From: Micromonospora lupini str. Lupac 08
GTDB lineage: Bacteria; Actinomycetota; Actinomycetes; Mycobacteriales; Micromonosporaceae
Direction of reading: 5' to 3'
Assembly (NCBI RefSeq): GCF_000297395.2
Contig: NZ_HF570108.1
Coordinates: forward strand, 2,708,106 to 2,772,105
DNA: 64,000 bases
The notes under the pieces were generated by a model. It was given only the letters and a program-made list of their open reading frames with translations. It was not told where the DNA came from and did not search any database. This document shows, in pieces, positions 41,383 to 49,828 of the stretch. A program made the translations under genes and the position numbers. How positions within the stretch are numbered: position 1 is the stretch's first letter; each line of letters opens with the position of its first letter.

Positions 41383-41745
41383 CTACTCACCGAGCCACGA
41401 CAGGGCTGTCGCCGGCCGTTCGTGCGTGGACCCATCACGGACCTGCCACATGGCGGCCCCGCCGCGTTCGTCGGAGATCAGGAACAAGCCGACAGGGCGA
41501 TCACCGTCATCGTCGACCGGCGGCATCGCGGCCAGCTCGCTAATCTTTTGGCGGAACCAAGGTAGCTCTGCTTCGCGGATGTCACCGCCGTAGAAGAGGT
41601 ACAGCGTCCAGTTGAACGGCACTGCCGGGAAGGCCCAGCCGTCGGAGTAGGGATCGTGATGGTGCCGTCGGACGATCTCTTCAGCAGTGTTCCGCTGTTT
41701 GAAATCGATCTCCAGCCAGCCGCGGGCCGACACGTACATCCCCAT
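41383..41745 (-). CDS. uncharacterised 120-aa protein
   Basis: ATG start (GTAGGAC upstream). Soluble, mixed alpha/beta, rich in aromatic residues (MYVSARGWLEIDFKQRN, FNWTLYLFYGGDIREAELPWF). No known motif. It resembles small immunity-type proteins in size and composition, but that is only an impression. The 194-base gap on its downstream side holds nothing obvious. Confidence 0.6.
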   Translation of the reverse strand: MGMYVSARGWLEIDFKQRNTAEEIVRRHHHDPYSDGWAFPAVPFNWTLYLFYGGDIREAELPWFRQKISELAAMPPVDDDGDRPVGLFLISDERGGAAMWQVRDGSTHERPATALSWLGE

Positions 41746-41810
41746 GTCGTCCTACTCTAGGTACCGCATCCGGTAGCCGCGATCCGCGCGCTCCGGATCT
41801 TGGCGTGCCG

Positions 41811-42596
41811 TCACAGCGCTCCTGACATTGGCCAATTGCTACAGTGCGTGTTTCCTGGAAGAACCGGCCGGTAGTGCGAGGGGTCGGCGGTGGCCATCAC
41901 CTCGCCGATCTGTTGGTAGGTCTCGATGTCGCTCGGGCGGACCTCGAATGGCACCCATGCCTGCGGCGATGCGTGGCGCGTGAGCATCTTGTGAATCTGT
42001 CGTTGCCGATCGCGCTCAGGGCTCGGTGGCCGGACCCGTAGAGCGGTGTGGTGCCAGTCGTCCAGGCGCAGCACCTGCGGTAGGTCCGCCGGCACGAGCT
42101 GACGTACCTCGGTATTCTCGGCCAGCAGAAGATCGCGATGCTGGGGAGCGAGGAGTCTGAAGAGGTCTTCCGGAGAGATCGTCGCAGCGGCGGCTACCGG
42201 CACGGCCTGCCCTCGAATGACCAACGGCACCTGCCGGTACACGGCCGCCCCCGGATCGTCTTCGAACAGGTCGGCGAAATTGTCGATTCGGTTGACGAAG
42301 TGCCTGTTCCAGGTCTTGTTCGTGCCAGTGAGGCAGTTGCCGAGAGCATGCAGCACGTCAACGACGTTGGCAGCGCGCGGGTTGCAACCGACGGTGTCGA
42401 TGACCCGCGCCCAGCGCTCGGCGTCGCTGAAGGCATGTAGCCGAGCCGCTATCAGGTAGCTGTGGGGGTGTTCCGGCTCGGGAAACCGCAGCTGCTCGGC
42501 AGCTCGGTCGAACACGTCGACGACAGCCTCAACCCGCACCATGCTTCGGATGATAAGGCCCGGCATGTCACGTCGTTGACCCTCGATTAAATGCAT
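41811..42596 (-). CDS. uncharacterised 261-aa protein
   Basis: ATG start, with another possible ATG ten codons in. Largely alpha-helical, soluble, no signal. Visible features: VVDVFDRAAEQLRFPEPEHPH, CLTGTNKTWNRHFVNRID and a C-terminal VRPSDIETYQQIGEVM. No family recognised. Base composition is less GC-biased than the flanking backbone, in line with acquired cargo. Confidence 0.6.
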   Translation of the reverse strand: MHLIEGQRRDMPGLIIRSMVRVEAVVDVFDRAAEQLRFPEPEHPHSYLIAARLHAFSDAERWARVIDTVGCNPRAANVVDVLHALGNCLTGTNKTWNRHFVNRIDNFADLFEDDPGAAVYRQVPLVIRGQAVPVAAAATISPEDLFRLLAPQHRDLLLAENTEVRQLVPADLPQVLRLDDWHHTALRVRPPSPERDRQRQIHKMLTRHASPQAWVPFEVRPSDIETYQQIGEVMATADPSHYRPVLPGNTHCSNWPMSGAL

Positions 42597-42745
42597 GCCT
42601 CATGTCGATTCTCGCTCGCGTCCGTCCGCGGTGCCTCGACTCAGCCTGACCGGACGACACCGCCGCTCGCGCTGCGACGGGGCCCGTGGACAGCCGTCCG
42701 GGGAGCCCTTGTCACGCCGATTCTTGTACGTCACGGCGTACCTGC

Positions 42746-43060
42746 CTATGCACTCGGATCTGTACGCCGACGGCGGGACTTGCGGGACAGTTCCGCGAGC
42801 TGCAACATGTACGCCTTCCTGGCGTGTCGTGCCATTTCCGCGCGTACATCTGGATCGAGCAGGCCGTCGGGGTCGACCTGTCGCTCGAAGCGTTCGAGGA
42901 AACCCTGCGTGCCTGCTGCCGTCCGGGCGCGACGGTCGGTCGTTCTGGCCCAGGATGCGTGGGCGGCTATGCGTGCCCGGCGTCGGCGCTGCTCCGGGGT
43001 CAGCCCCGTCGACCCGGCTGTCGGTTCTTCGGGTTCAGACACGCTCACCGATCCCGACAC
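42746..43060 (-). CDS. small integrase-associated basic protein
   Basis: 104 aa, starting 26 bases inside the end of integrase 2, thus in the same transcript. LTPEQRRRRARIAAHASWART and a later FLERFERQVDPDGLLDPDVRAEMARHARKAYM recall a small protein seen in actinomycete mobile elements. It is basic and helical and could bind nucleic acid. Function unknown. The 149-base gap to the previous gene holds no recognisable feature. Confidence 0.65.
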   Translation of the reverse strand: MSGSVSVSEPEEPTAGSTGLTPEQRRRRARIAAHASWARTTDRRARTAAGTQGFLERFERQVDPDGLLDPDVRAEMARHARKAYMLQLAELSRKSRRRRTDPSA

Positions 43061-43997
43061 GGGATTGGCTCTCCTGGGCGCGTTCGGCTGCTGCGCTGGC
43101 CCCGTAGTGCCGGGGCATGTCGTCTGAGGTCCAGCCGAGCAGCAGCATCAGGTCGCCCGTGTCGCCGCCGGCGCGCTTCCACTCGTGGGCGAAGTTGTGC
43201 CGCCAGCGGTGGGCGTGGACGTTCGCTACGCCGGCGCGGCGGCCGCGACGTTTGAGCATGAGCTTGATGCCGTTGGCGGCAAGTGCCCGTGTGCCTCGGT
43301 CTGCAAGCCAGAGCTCGGCAAGGAGTGATCCTTTGTGCTGGGACCGCGCTCGGAGGTAGCGGCTCATGGCCCGCGCTGTCTTGGGTCCCAGCCGTACCCG
43401 GCGGTCCTTGGCGCCCTTGCCGTGGTAGCGGACAGTGTCCGTGTCGGCGAGGCTGACATCGTCAACATGAAGGCTGGCGACCTCGGACAGCCGGGCACCC
43501 GTGTTGTACAGCAGGCGGATGATCGCCTCGTCTCGACGGTCGACGAACGCCCTGCCCCGACACGTATCCAGAATGCGTCGCGTGTCGTCGTCCCGCATGA
43601 TCGGGATCAGCTTCTGCGGCGTCTTGGGCTGCCGAACGCGCTCCATCGGCGATCGATCGATCTCCTCTTCGTCCAACGCGAGCCATTTGAAGAACTGCTG
43701 CAGAGCTTTGTGCTTGTTCAGGGCGGTTGCGGGTGAGCGTGTCTCCACCATCCACGCCTGGAACTCCTCCACATGTGCCCGGGCCACGGCAGTGGGATCG
43801 TGTGCTGCCTCAGACGTGTCAGGTGCCGATGCCACACGATCCTGCAGGTAGCGGGCCAGTTGTGCCGCGGCGAGCAGATAGTTGTAGCGGGTCGTCTCCG
43901 GATAGTTCCCGGACCGTAGTGACCGATGCCAGTCCTCCAGGAAACCGCGCCAAGGAGAGGGCAGGCCAGCGAGCATCTTTCCTGCGTCTATTGGCAT
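43035..43997 (-). CDS. tyrosine integrase 2
   Basis: 320 aa from the ATG before PIDAGKMLAGLPSPW; longer in-frame starts add an unlikely arginine/proline-rich head. Same domain plan as integrase 1: GNYPETTRYNYLLAAAQLARYL, VRQPKTPQKLIPI, GARLSEVAS with the catalytic Arg, HAHRWRHNFAHEW, RHYGASAAAERA with the catalytic Tyr. All catalytic residues are present. Opposite orientation to integrase 1, about 4 kb away, so the pair forms inverted repeats. Probably a second integration module captured in the island. Confidence 0.9.
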   Translation of the reverse strand: MPIDAGKMLAGLPSPWRGFLEDWHRSLRSGNYPETTRYNYLLAAAQLARYLQDRVASAPDTSEAAHDPTAVARAHVEEFQAWMVETRSPATALNKHKALQQFFKWLALDEEEIDRSPMERVRQPKTPQKLIPIMRDDDTRRILDTCRGRAFVDRRDEAIIRLLYNTGARLSEVASLHVDDVSLADTDTVRYHGKGAKDRRVRLGPKTARAMSRYLRARSQHKGSLLAELWLADRGTRALAANGIKLMLKRRGRRAGVANVHAHRWRHNFAHEWKRAGGDTGDLMLLLGWTSDDMPRHYGASAAAERAQESQSRVGIGERV

Positions 43998-44112
43998 GGG
44001 GTGACGCTCCAGGTCGAGCATTCGTCGAGGACCGGCCGCAGGGTGCCGATGGGCCCGTCGCGGTGGTGGAGCCACCGATCCGCTGGTGCGTGCGCGGCTG
44101 CGGTGTGGCCGG

Positions 44113-44688
44113 TCACCGTGGGTCCTGTGCCTCTCTGGCCCGCCGGGGGACGCGGTCGGTGGCTTCGTTTCGGGTGCGCCAGTCCTCAGTGGTGATCTGC
44201 CAGCGAGTGCGGGTTGCGTCGCCGGTGCCGCGCGGCGCCCGGTGCCGGCTGAGCCGATTCCGCCGAGGTGCGGAGGGAGCTTCGGCGACCTTCCAACCTG
44301 CAGCCCGTAGGGCGGCGGCGGGCTTGTCGGTGCGGGTGTAGGTGATCATGCGCTGGTAGCCCATGCGTCGGGCGACTCGCCACGCGGCGGCGAGCAGGAC
44401 CGAGTACGCGTTGCGTGGCCCGTCGGTCGCCAGGCGGCTGACCTCGGCGGTCAGGCCGTCGTCGTGGCTGCGGGTGTCGGGACGGCCGACCATTGCGACC
44501 CCGATGAGGTTGCCGGCGTGGTTGGTCAGTCCGAGGGAAAACGTGTGTCCTTGCGGTCGTTCGAGCTGCTGGTGGTTGGCGCTGATGTAGGCGCACGCCT
44601 GCCGGTAGCTGATCGGCCGTACCCGCGGACGAGTTGAGCGGCGACGCGACGGACGGCGGTGGGCGACAGTCTCCGGTTGGTCAGTCAC
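44113..44688 (-). CDS. XF1762-family (GNAT-like) protein
   Basis: 191 aa from GTG. A basic head, then the characteristic blocks GHTFSLGLTNHAGNLIGVAMVGRP, DDGLTAEVSRLATDGPRNAYSVLLAAAWRVARRMGYQRMITYTR and AALRAAGWKVA, shared by a phage/plasmid-associated protein family with a GNAT-like fold. The arginine-rich tail may bind nucleic acid. Starts eight bases inside the upstream gene, so both are in one unit. Biochemical role unknown. Confidence 0.8.
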   Translation of the reverse strand: MTDQPETVAHRRPSRRRSTRPRVRPISYRQACAYISANHQQLERPQGHTFSLGLTNHAGNLIGVAMVGRPDTRSHDDGLTAEVSRLATDGPRNAYSVLLAAAWRVARRMGYQRMITYTRTDKPAAALRAAGWKVAEAPSAPRRNRLSRHRAPRGTGDATRTRWQITTEDWRTRNEATDRVPRRAREAQDPR

Positions 44689-45418
44689 GGCAGCCTGCTC
44701 TCACGACGAAGACCAGCAGGTGCAGGTGAGTCGGTAAGGCGTGCTGGCCGGCCGCCGACCGCGCCGCGTTTGCGCTGTCCGAGGCCAGGCCCACAGTTGG
44801 AGTGATCGCGAGGACGTGCTGGAGGTACCTCATCCCACTGGCGTGAGCCTCGGGGACAAGCCCGGCTAGGTGCACGACCTCGGTGGGCGCCGGTTGGGTC
44901 GGACGCTGCTCGACGACGAGGACCGCGAAGCCGTCCGGGGTGATGACCAGCCGGAGGGCACGGAAGAGATCGGCCACCGCACCGTCGACCGGCCTGGGCC
45001 GCGCGAGCGACTGGGGTCGCGGCCAACGCAGCACGACCAGGTCGACCTGCTCCATGCTGTCGAGACCGGCCAGATCCGCAGCATGAGCGACCGGGCGGTA
45101 GGTACGGCCCGCCGCAATGCTCTCGTCACGAACGGTCGGGTCGCCGTCGAAGTCGACCAGGGTTGCGCCGCGCCGGCTGTAGACGGCGATGACCCGACGC
45201 ACCAGGAGGCGGCGAAACGTGGACTCGCTGATCTCGCCAAAGGCGCCACTGCGCCACACCGAGATCCAGATCGGCGAGCCACCGACGATGACGTCGACGT
45301 GAAGGAAACCGCGGTGGTGGTCGAAGTTGGAGTTGTCGACGTATGGGTCGGGTCTGCCGTCTCGGGACGATGGGTTCGGCCCGTTGGAATTCTCGGGTGT
45401 CGCGGAGGATCTGGTCAT
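44681..45418 (-). CDS. possible methyltransferase-like protein
   Basis: 245 aa. The pattern TFRRLLVRRVIAVYSRRGATLVDFDGDP followed by VDLVVLRWPRP and LVITPDGFAVLVVEQ recalls a class I SAM-dependent methyltransferase fold, but the canonical GxGxG loop and NPPY/DPPY-type catalytic motif are absent. In related islands a DNA methylase often precedes an XF1762 gene, so this may be a decayed relative. Divergent from the mycosin operon, sharing the control region at 45503-45550. Confidence 0.55.
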   Translation of the reverse strand: MTRSSATPENSNGPNPSSRDGRPDPYVDNSNFDHHRGFLHVDVIVGGSPIWISVWRSGAFGEISESTFRRLLVRRVIAVYSRRGATLVDFDGDPTVRDESIAAGRTYRPVAHAADLAGLDSMEQVDLVVLRWPRPQSLARPRPVDGAVADLFRALRLVITPDGFAVLVVEQRPTQPAPTEVVHLAGLVPEAHASGMRYLQHVLAITPTVGLASDSANAARSAAGQHALPTHLHLLVFVVRAGCRD

Positions 45419-46014
45419 CGGTGGGTGGCTTCCACACCGGCTGGCCCGTGCTCACGACCACCAAGAGCGGTCGTGACGGTGGGTTTGCTGGGGGAGCAGC
45501 GCGTTGGCTACCCAACGGATGGCCATCCGTTGGCCAACGGTTGGCCAACCTCCGGTCCGGCGGTTGTGGCGGACTGCCGCGGCGGGTTGCCGACGAGTCC
45601 GGCGTGGATGGCAACCGTCCGATTACCTGCACGAGGTGTGGCGCCGCCTCGGCTGGTCACACAGGGTGGCGGGATCTTGACGCGTTGCGCTAGCGTCTCA
45701 CCTGCGCCGCGGCCGGGTGGGTTAGCGGCCATGCGGTGGAGGTTCCCGTCGCGGATCCGCCGCCACAAGAGACGGAAGGGCGTGAACGTGGTGTTCGAAG
45801 CCGGAGCAGCGACTACACCTCTGTCCGGGACGTCGGCACGATTCTGAACGAGATCGGCGGCGCCGTCGGCGTTGCCCGTGCCAACGATGTCTGCACCGAG
45901 ATGAGCAACGCCAACCAAGGTGCGGGGCTGGGAAAATCAGACGTGCAGCTACGGTCCGGCTGGAGCCGGACCGAAGCCGCATGCGTAGCGAGTCGACGAG
46001 GTTCGGGGAGTGCC
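45419..46014. other. 596-base intergenic control region
   Basis: It separates the minus-strand methyltransferase-like gene from the mycosin gene. It contains the palindrome cluster at 45503-45550, and no ORF with convincing coding character. A 38-codon basic reading frame at 45731-45847 is possible but unsupported. The promoters for both directions are probably here. Confidence 0.6.
45503..45550. promoter_or_regulatory. palindrome cluster, putative operator (GTTGGCCAAC x2)
   Basis: A perfect 22-base palindrome at 45512-45533 (arms CCAACGGATGG/CCATCCGTTGG) overlaps two perfect 10-base palindromes GTTGGCCAAC at 45529-45538 and 45540-45549, exactly 11 bases apart, about one helical turn. The lone GTTGG at 45503 points the same way. 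Arrangement suits cooperative binding of a dimeric repressor. The same element recurs at 57410 and, as half-sites, at 58404-58448. Confidence 0.6.
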
Positions 46015-47490
46015 GTGCGTACGGGTAAGGGTCGCCGATCGGCGCTGAAGTTCGCCGTCGCCGTGTCGATGGTTGGTGTGGTGGTCGGGTCCGGGGTGGT
46101 GGGCGTGCCGGCTCCGGCGTCGGCGGCCGACACGGTACGCGGCCTGCAGTGGTATCTCGATGCGCTGCAGATCCCCCGGGCCCATGAGATCACCAAGGGG
46201 CGTGGGGTGACGGTCGCCGTCATCGACAGCGGGGTCGACGCGACGCACCCGGCGCTCGCCGGCCAACTGGCTGGCCGCCCCGGTGCTGCCCCGCCGGAAT
46301 CTCCGCAAGGCTGGGTCGACCGGGACAAGGAGGAGGGGCACGGCACGTCGATGGCCGGCCTGATCGTCGGGCGGGGCGGCGACCGGAACCGGCAGCTGGG
46401 GATCGCGCCGGAGGCGAAGGTCCTGCCGATCGCGCTGAGCGGCAGCGAGGGCAACGGCTACGACGGTGAGGTAGCACGCGACATCCGTTGGGCCACCGAC
46501 GCCGGAGCCGACGTGATCAGCCTGTCCATCGGCTTCGAGCAGCCCGCCAGCATCCGAATCGTCGAGGCGGTCCAGTACGCCCTGGGCAAGAACGTCGTAC
46601 TCGTCGCGGCGACCGGCGCGGGCGGTCGGACGGTCAACTCTCCGGCCAACACACCCGGCGTGATTGCGGTCAATGCGACAACCCGATCGGGAGACCTCGC
46701 CCGCGCCTCGGTCGCCGGCCCTGAGGTGGTCCTCGCGGCCCCGGGCGACGACATCATCGCTCCCGTGCCAACGGCGGTGCAGGACAACGGTTACGCGGTT
46801 GCCTCGGGCACTAGTCAGGCGACCGCCATCATGGCCGGGGTGGTCGCGCTGGTGCGGTCACGCTACCCGGACCTGGACGCGGCGAACGTGATCAACCGCC
46901 TGATCCGGACGGCCCGGGACGTGGGGGTGCCGGGTCGGGATCCGGAGTTCGGCTTCGGCGTAGTGGACGCGCTTGCCGCGCTGCAGCGGCCGGTGCCAGC
47001 CGTAGACGGCAACCCGCTGCTGGCGGCCGGCGCGCAGCCGGGTGGAGCGACGACCTCCCCGAAAGGCGCGCAGACCGAACGGCCGGCTGTCGCCATCAAG
47101 GTCAAGAACAAGACCGGCGTCATCGTCGCGGGCGTACTGTGCCTGGCCGTCGTCATCGGCGCGGTGGTGCTGGCCGTAGTCGTCGCCCGCCGCCGGCGCC
47201 GCCGCACCGCGCCGCTAGTCGGACCCGAACCGGGCAGAGCGCTGGTGGGTGGGCCAGGCTTCCCGCCGCCCGGATACGGGCACCCGGCCGTCCCGCCGCC
47301 CGGCTACGGTCCGCCGGGAGGTACGCCGCCCCCGCGGTCAGATGCTGCGCAGCATCCTCATCCACATCAGCCCAGGCCGCAGCCCGTACCCCCATTCCCT
47401 CCGCCCGCGGCGCTACCGGGGCAGCCTGGTGGGTCGGGGCAGTCCGGGACCTCGCCGCCCCAGGGCTTGGGCGGCCCGCACCAGCGCTGA
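46015..47490 (+). CDS. mycosin-like membrane-anchored S8 protease
   Basis: 491 aa from the GTG with GGGGAG just upstream; upstream frame has no coding character. Signal peptide ending near residue 40 (GVPAPASAA). Subtilisin core with Asp71 (VIDSGVD), His109 (GHGTS) and Ser267 (SGTSQATAIMAG). One C-terminal membrane helix (about 363-385, GVIVAGVLCLAVVIGAVVLAVVVA) with basic stop-transfer, then a Pro/Gly-rich cytosolic tail. This is the MycP plan of type VII (ESX) systems, where mycosin stabilises the secretion complex and cleaves a substrate. The following genes encode WXG-type proteins, but no EccB-E or EccC gene lies in the window. Confidence 0.9.
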   Translation: MRTGKGRRSALKFAVAVSMVGVVVGSGVVGVPAPASAADTVRGLQWYLDALQIPRAHEITKGRGVTVAVIDSGVDATHPALAGQLAGRPGAAPPESPQGWVDRDKEEGHGTSMAGLIVGRGGDRNRQLGIAPEAKVLPIALSGSEGNGYDGEVARDIRWATDAGADVISLSIGFEQPASIRIVEAVQYALGKNVVLVAATGAGGRTVNSPANTPGVIAVNATTRSGDLARASVAGPEVVLAAPGDDIIAPVPTAVQDNGYAVASGTSQATAIMAGVVALVRSRYPDLDAANVINRLIRTARDVGVPGRDPEFGFGVVDALAALQRPVPAVDGNPLLAAGAQPGGATTSPKGAQTERPAVAIKVKNKTGVIVAGVLCLAVVIGAVVLAVVVARRRRRRTAPLVGPEPGRALVGGPGFPPPGYGHPAVPPPGYGPPGGTPPPRSDAAQHPHPHQPRPQPVPPFPPPAALPGQPGGSGQSGTSPPQGLGGPHQR

Positions 47491-47523
47491 CACACCACCG
47501 ACCGATCAACGGGGAGGACGGAG

Positions 47524-48117
47524 ATGAGCGACGAGGGCAACAGCCCGCCGCAGGTGGAAGGCTGGATACGGGTGCCGCCCGGCGTCGCCGACGCGATGCC
47601 GGCCGGCAGCCCGATGCGGCCCATCGCCACGGTGGCTGCGCACGGGCCGGCCGTGGGTTTCCGTCAGGATGACGTCCGCGCCGGCGCAGGATCGGCGCCG
47701 TCACAGCTCGTGGGCGGGCCCGGTCAGCGCGACGTCACCGAGTGGGAGGCGGACCGTCTGGAAGCGGCCGCCGACAACATCGAGCGCCACGCAAGCTACC
47801 TGCGCCGGCTCGCCGTCGACATGGAGGAGATCAAGGACCTGCTCGGCGGCGAAGCGGCACTGGCCAGCCCCGGCGGCGCGCTGGGCGGTTTTCCCAAAGG
47901 GCTGAGCCTGGCCGCCGCTCACCATGGTCTGCACCGGACCACCTCGGAGTCGCTGACAAGTCTCTCCAACGACATGTACCGCGCGGCCGATGCGCTGCGG
48001 GAGGTCAAGCGTCAGTACGACACCGCCGAGGACGCGAACAAGATGTCAGCGCAGGAGATGCAGCGTGCCCTGAGGGCCGGCGGCCCCGCTCCGGGCAGCA
48101 GCGCGGAAGGAGTTTGA
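47524..48117 (+). CDS. T7SS-associated helical protein
   Basis: 197 aa from ATG (GGGAGGACGGAG upstream). A disordered head of about 70 residues precedes a helical region (TEWEADRLEAAADNIERHASYLRRLAVDMEEIKDLLGG and LTSLSNDMYRAADALREVKRQYDTAEDANKMSAQE) that looks like an ESX-type helical hairpin. No WXG tripeptide is seen. It lies one base from the next gene and may be its secretion partner; this is inferred from the neighbourhood. Confidence 0.65.
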   Translation: MSDEGNSPPQVEGWIRVPPGVADAMPAGSPMRPIATVAAHGPAVGFRQDDVRAGAGSAPSQLVGGPGQRDVTEWEADRLEAAADNIERHASYLRRLAVDMEEIKDLLGGEAALASPGGALGGFPKGLSLAAAHHGLHRTTSESLTSLSNDMYRAADALREVKRQYDTAEDANKMSAQEMQRALRAGGPAPGSSAEGV

Positions 48118-48118
48118 C

Positions 48119-49477
48119 GTGAGCGCTCCGAGCTGGGAGGAAATGGCGCGGCAGGTGCTGGTCGCAGGCCGGCCGGCCGACATCACCAGCGCCGCGTTGG
48201 GCTGGCAGGCGCTGCTGGGCAACATCGAGGAGGTCAAACGACTGGTGGACGCCGACATCCACGACCTCGGCGAGAGCTGGAAGGGCCCGGCGTACGACGC
48301 GTTCCGCACGCACATGGAAGCGCTGACCAAGCAAGCCGAGACGATCGTGGACGGCGCCCGGGAGTCGGGCAGCGATCAGCACAGCATCGTGACCGTCCTG
48401 CAAACCGCCGCGCAGGACCTGGAGCGTGCGCAGAACGCGATGCCGGTCCCACAGGGGTGCGTGGGCGACCTGGCGGCGGCCCGCAACGGTGCCATAGTCA
48501 TCGAGACAGGGGTGTTCGAAGCGAGCATCCGGGCCGACTTCGCGGGTAGTTGGCCGATGGAGAAGCTCGGCCAGCTCAACGACCGTATCGGCGAATTCTT
48601 CAACAACAACACCGAGGACGCGCGCAAAGCCTACGACCAGGTCAGCGACGACTACACAGCCCGGGAGCGGGAGACCCCCGGAGGCGGGCTGTCGGAGAAG
48701 CGCACAGGCAGCGGCCCGAGCGGGGTGGACCTGGAAGGTCCGACGGGCACCGGCGGTGCCGGTAAGGCGGCGGGCCTCGGTGACGGGCCTTCGACTGGCG
48801 GTCTCGGTGGGGAACCTTCTCTGGGAGCCGGGCACCTCAGCTCCGGCGGGGCAGTCGTCGGCTCGGGCGCCCACCCTGACCTCTCTTCCGGCTCTGGCGG
48901 CTACGACGGCAACGCCCCAAGCGGCAGCGGCAAGCCCTCGGGCGTCGGCAGTGACCTCGGTGGTGGGGCTCTGGTCGGCGAGTACAACAGTGGCTTGGCA
49001 GGCGCAGGCGCAGGTACGGGAACCCTCACCGGCGTGAACTCCGGGTTTGGTGCCGGCGGGGGCGTGCCCAGCGCGACCGGCTTGGGCGCCGGGGGCGGCG
49101 GCCTTGGTGGCACGGCAGGCCTGGGCGGGGCCGGTGCCCACATCCCGGGCGGTGGTTCCCTGGGCCGCCCGGTCAGCCTCGGCATGTCGCCGATGATGGG
49201 TGGCGCGGCTGGTACCGGTGGTGCTGGGCGCGGTGCCAATGGTCCGTCCAGCAGGGGCGGTGCGGCGATGACGCCTGGCATGGTCGGCGCGGGCGGCCCG
49301 GGTGGGTCAGGCAGCAAGGGCGCCCGGGCGGGCGGCGGTGGCGTCCGGGGCGGCTTGACTGGGACGAACAGTGGGGCCGCTGACGGCGACGAAGAGGCCC
49401 AACACGGCACCTGGCTCAGGGAAGACGACGACGTATGGGGCGCGGACGACGACGGCACGGACGGTGTGTTGCGCTGA
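48119..49477 (+). CDS. WXG100/PPE-like glycine-rich T7SS protein
   Basis: 452 aa from GTG. Residues 1-190 are a helical WXG/PPE-type domain with Trp54 in SWKGPAYDAFRTHMEAL (WxG-type turn). From about 200 to 410 it is a Gly/Ser/Ala-rich low-complexity region. The final stretch EEAQHGTWLREDDDVWGADDDG ends in a DVWG-type tail common in actinomycete PPE-like proteins. Likely a secreted or surface-exposed ESX substrate, dependent on an ESX machine encoded elsewhere. Confidence 0.75.
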   Translation: MSAPSWEEMARQVLVAGRPADITSAALGWQALLGNIEEVKRLVDADIHDLGESWKGPAYDAFRTHMEALTKQAETIVDGARESGSDQHSIVTVLQTAAQDLERAQNAMPVPQGCVGDLAAARNGAIVIETGVFEASIRADFAGSWPMEKLGQLNDRIGEFFNNNTEDARKAYDQVSDDYTARERETPGGGLSEKRTGSGPSGVDLEGPTGTGGAGKAAGLGDGPSTGGLGGEPSLGAGHLSSGGAVVGSGAHPDLSSGSGGYDGNAPSGSGKPSGVGSDLGGGALVGEYNSGLAGAGAGTGTLTGVNSGFGAGGGVPSATGLGAGGGGLGGTAGLGGAGAHIPGGGSLGRPVSLGMSPMMGGAAGTGGAGRGANGPSSRGGAAMTPGMVGAGGPGGSGSKGARAGGGGVRGGLTGTNSGAADGDEEAQHGTWLREDDDVWGADDDGTDGVLR

Positions 49478-49828
49478 GGCTCGGCATCGACCAGTGCTTT
49501 GCACGTTGACGGCCGCGGTCGTCCCTGGGGTCGTGCCCGACAATGATCGCGGCAGACCCATCCGGAGAACAGGGATACCGACGAGCCCTCCAGGTCGGCC
49601 CAACAGCGGAGCGCCGTCACCCACCGACGGCGAGTTTCGACCCGACGGCGGCTGGCCGCCTTCGCCGTACCGCGAAGTTCGCTTATTTGGTATGTGCCAT
49701 GTTTGACGGTTGGTTGCCACCCGCTGCGGAGTCGCCGCGGGGCTACGGGTGAATGCGGTCGCCCGGTTGGCTCATGGGCGACAGAATGGCTGCGATCATG
49801 GTGGCCTGCGGTGGGAACGGGGGCGTCG
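49478..49828 (+). other. 351-base gap before HEAT-repeat gene
   Basis: No gene recognised. The end (about 49670-49700) is AT-richer, with TTATTTGGTATGTGCC, and may hold a promoter for the next gene. Confidence 0.5.

Noticed and set aside
41826..41840. ATTGGCCAAT near the end of the 261-aa gene as a further operator
   Set aside because: It lies inside coding sequence, differs at the ends from GTTGGCCAAC and has no spacing partner.
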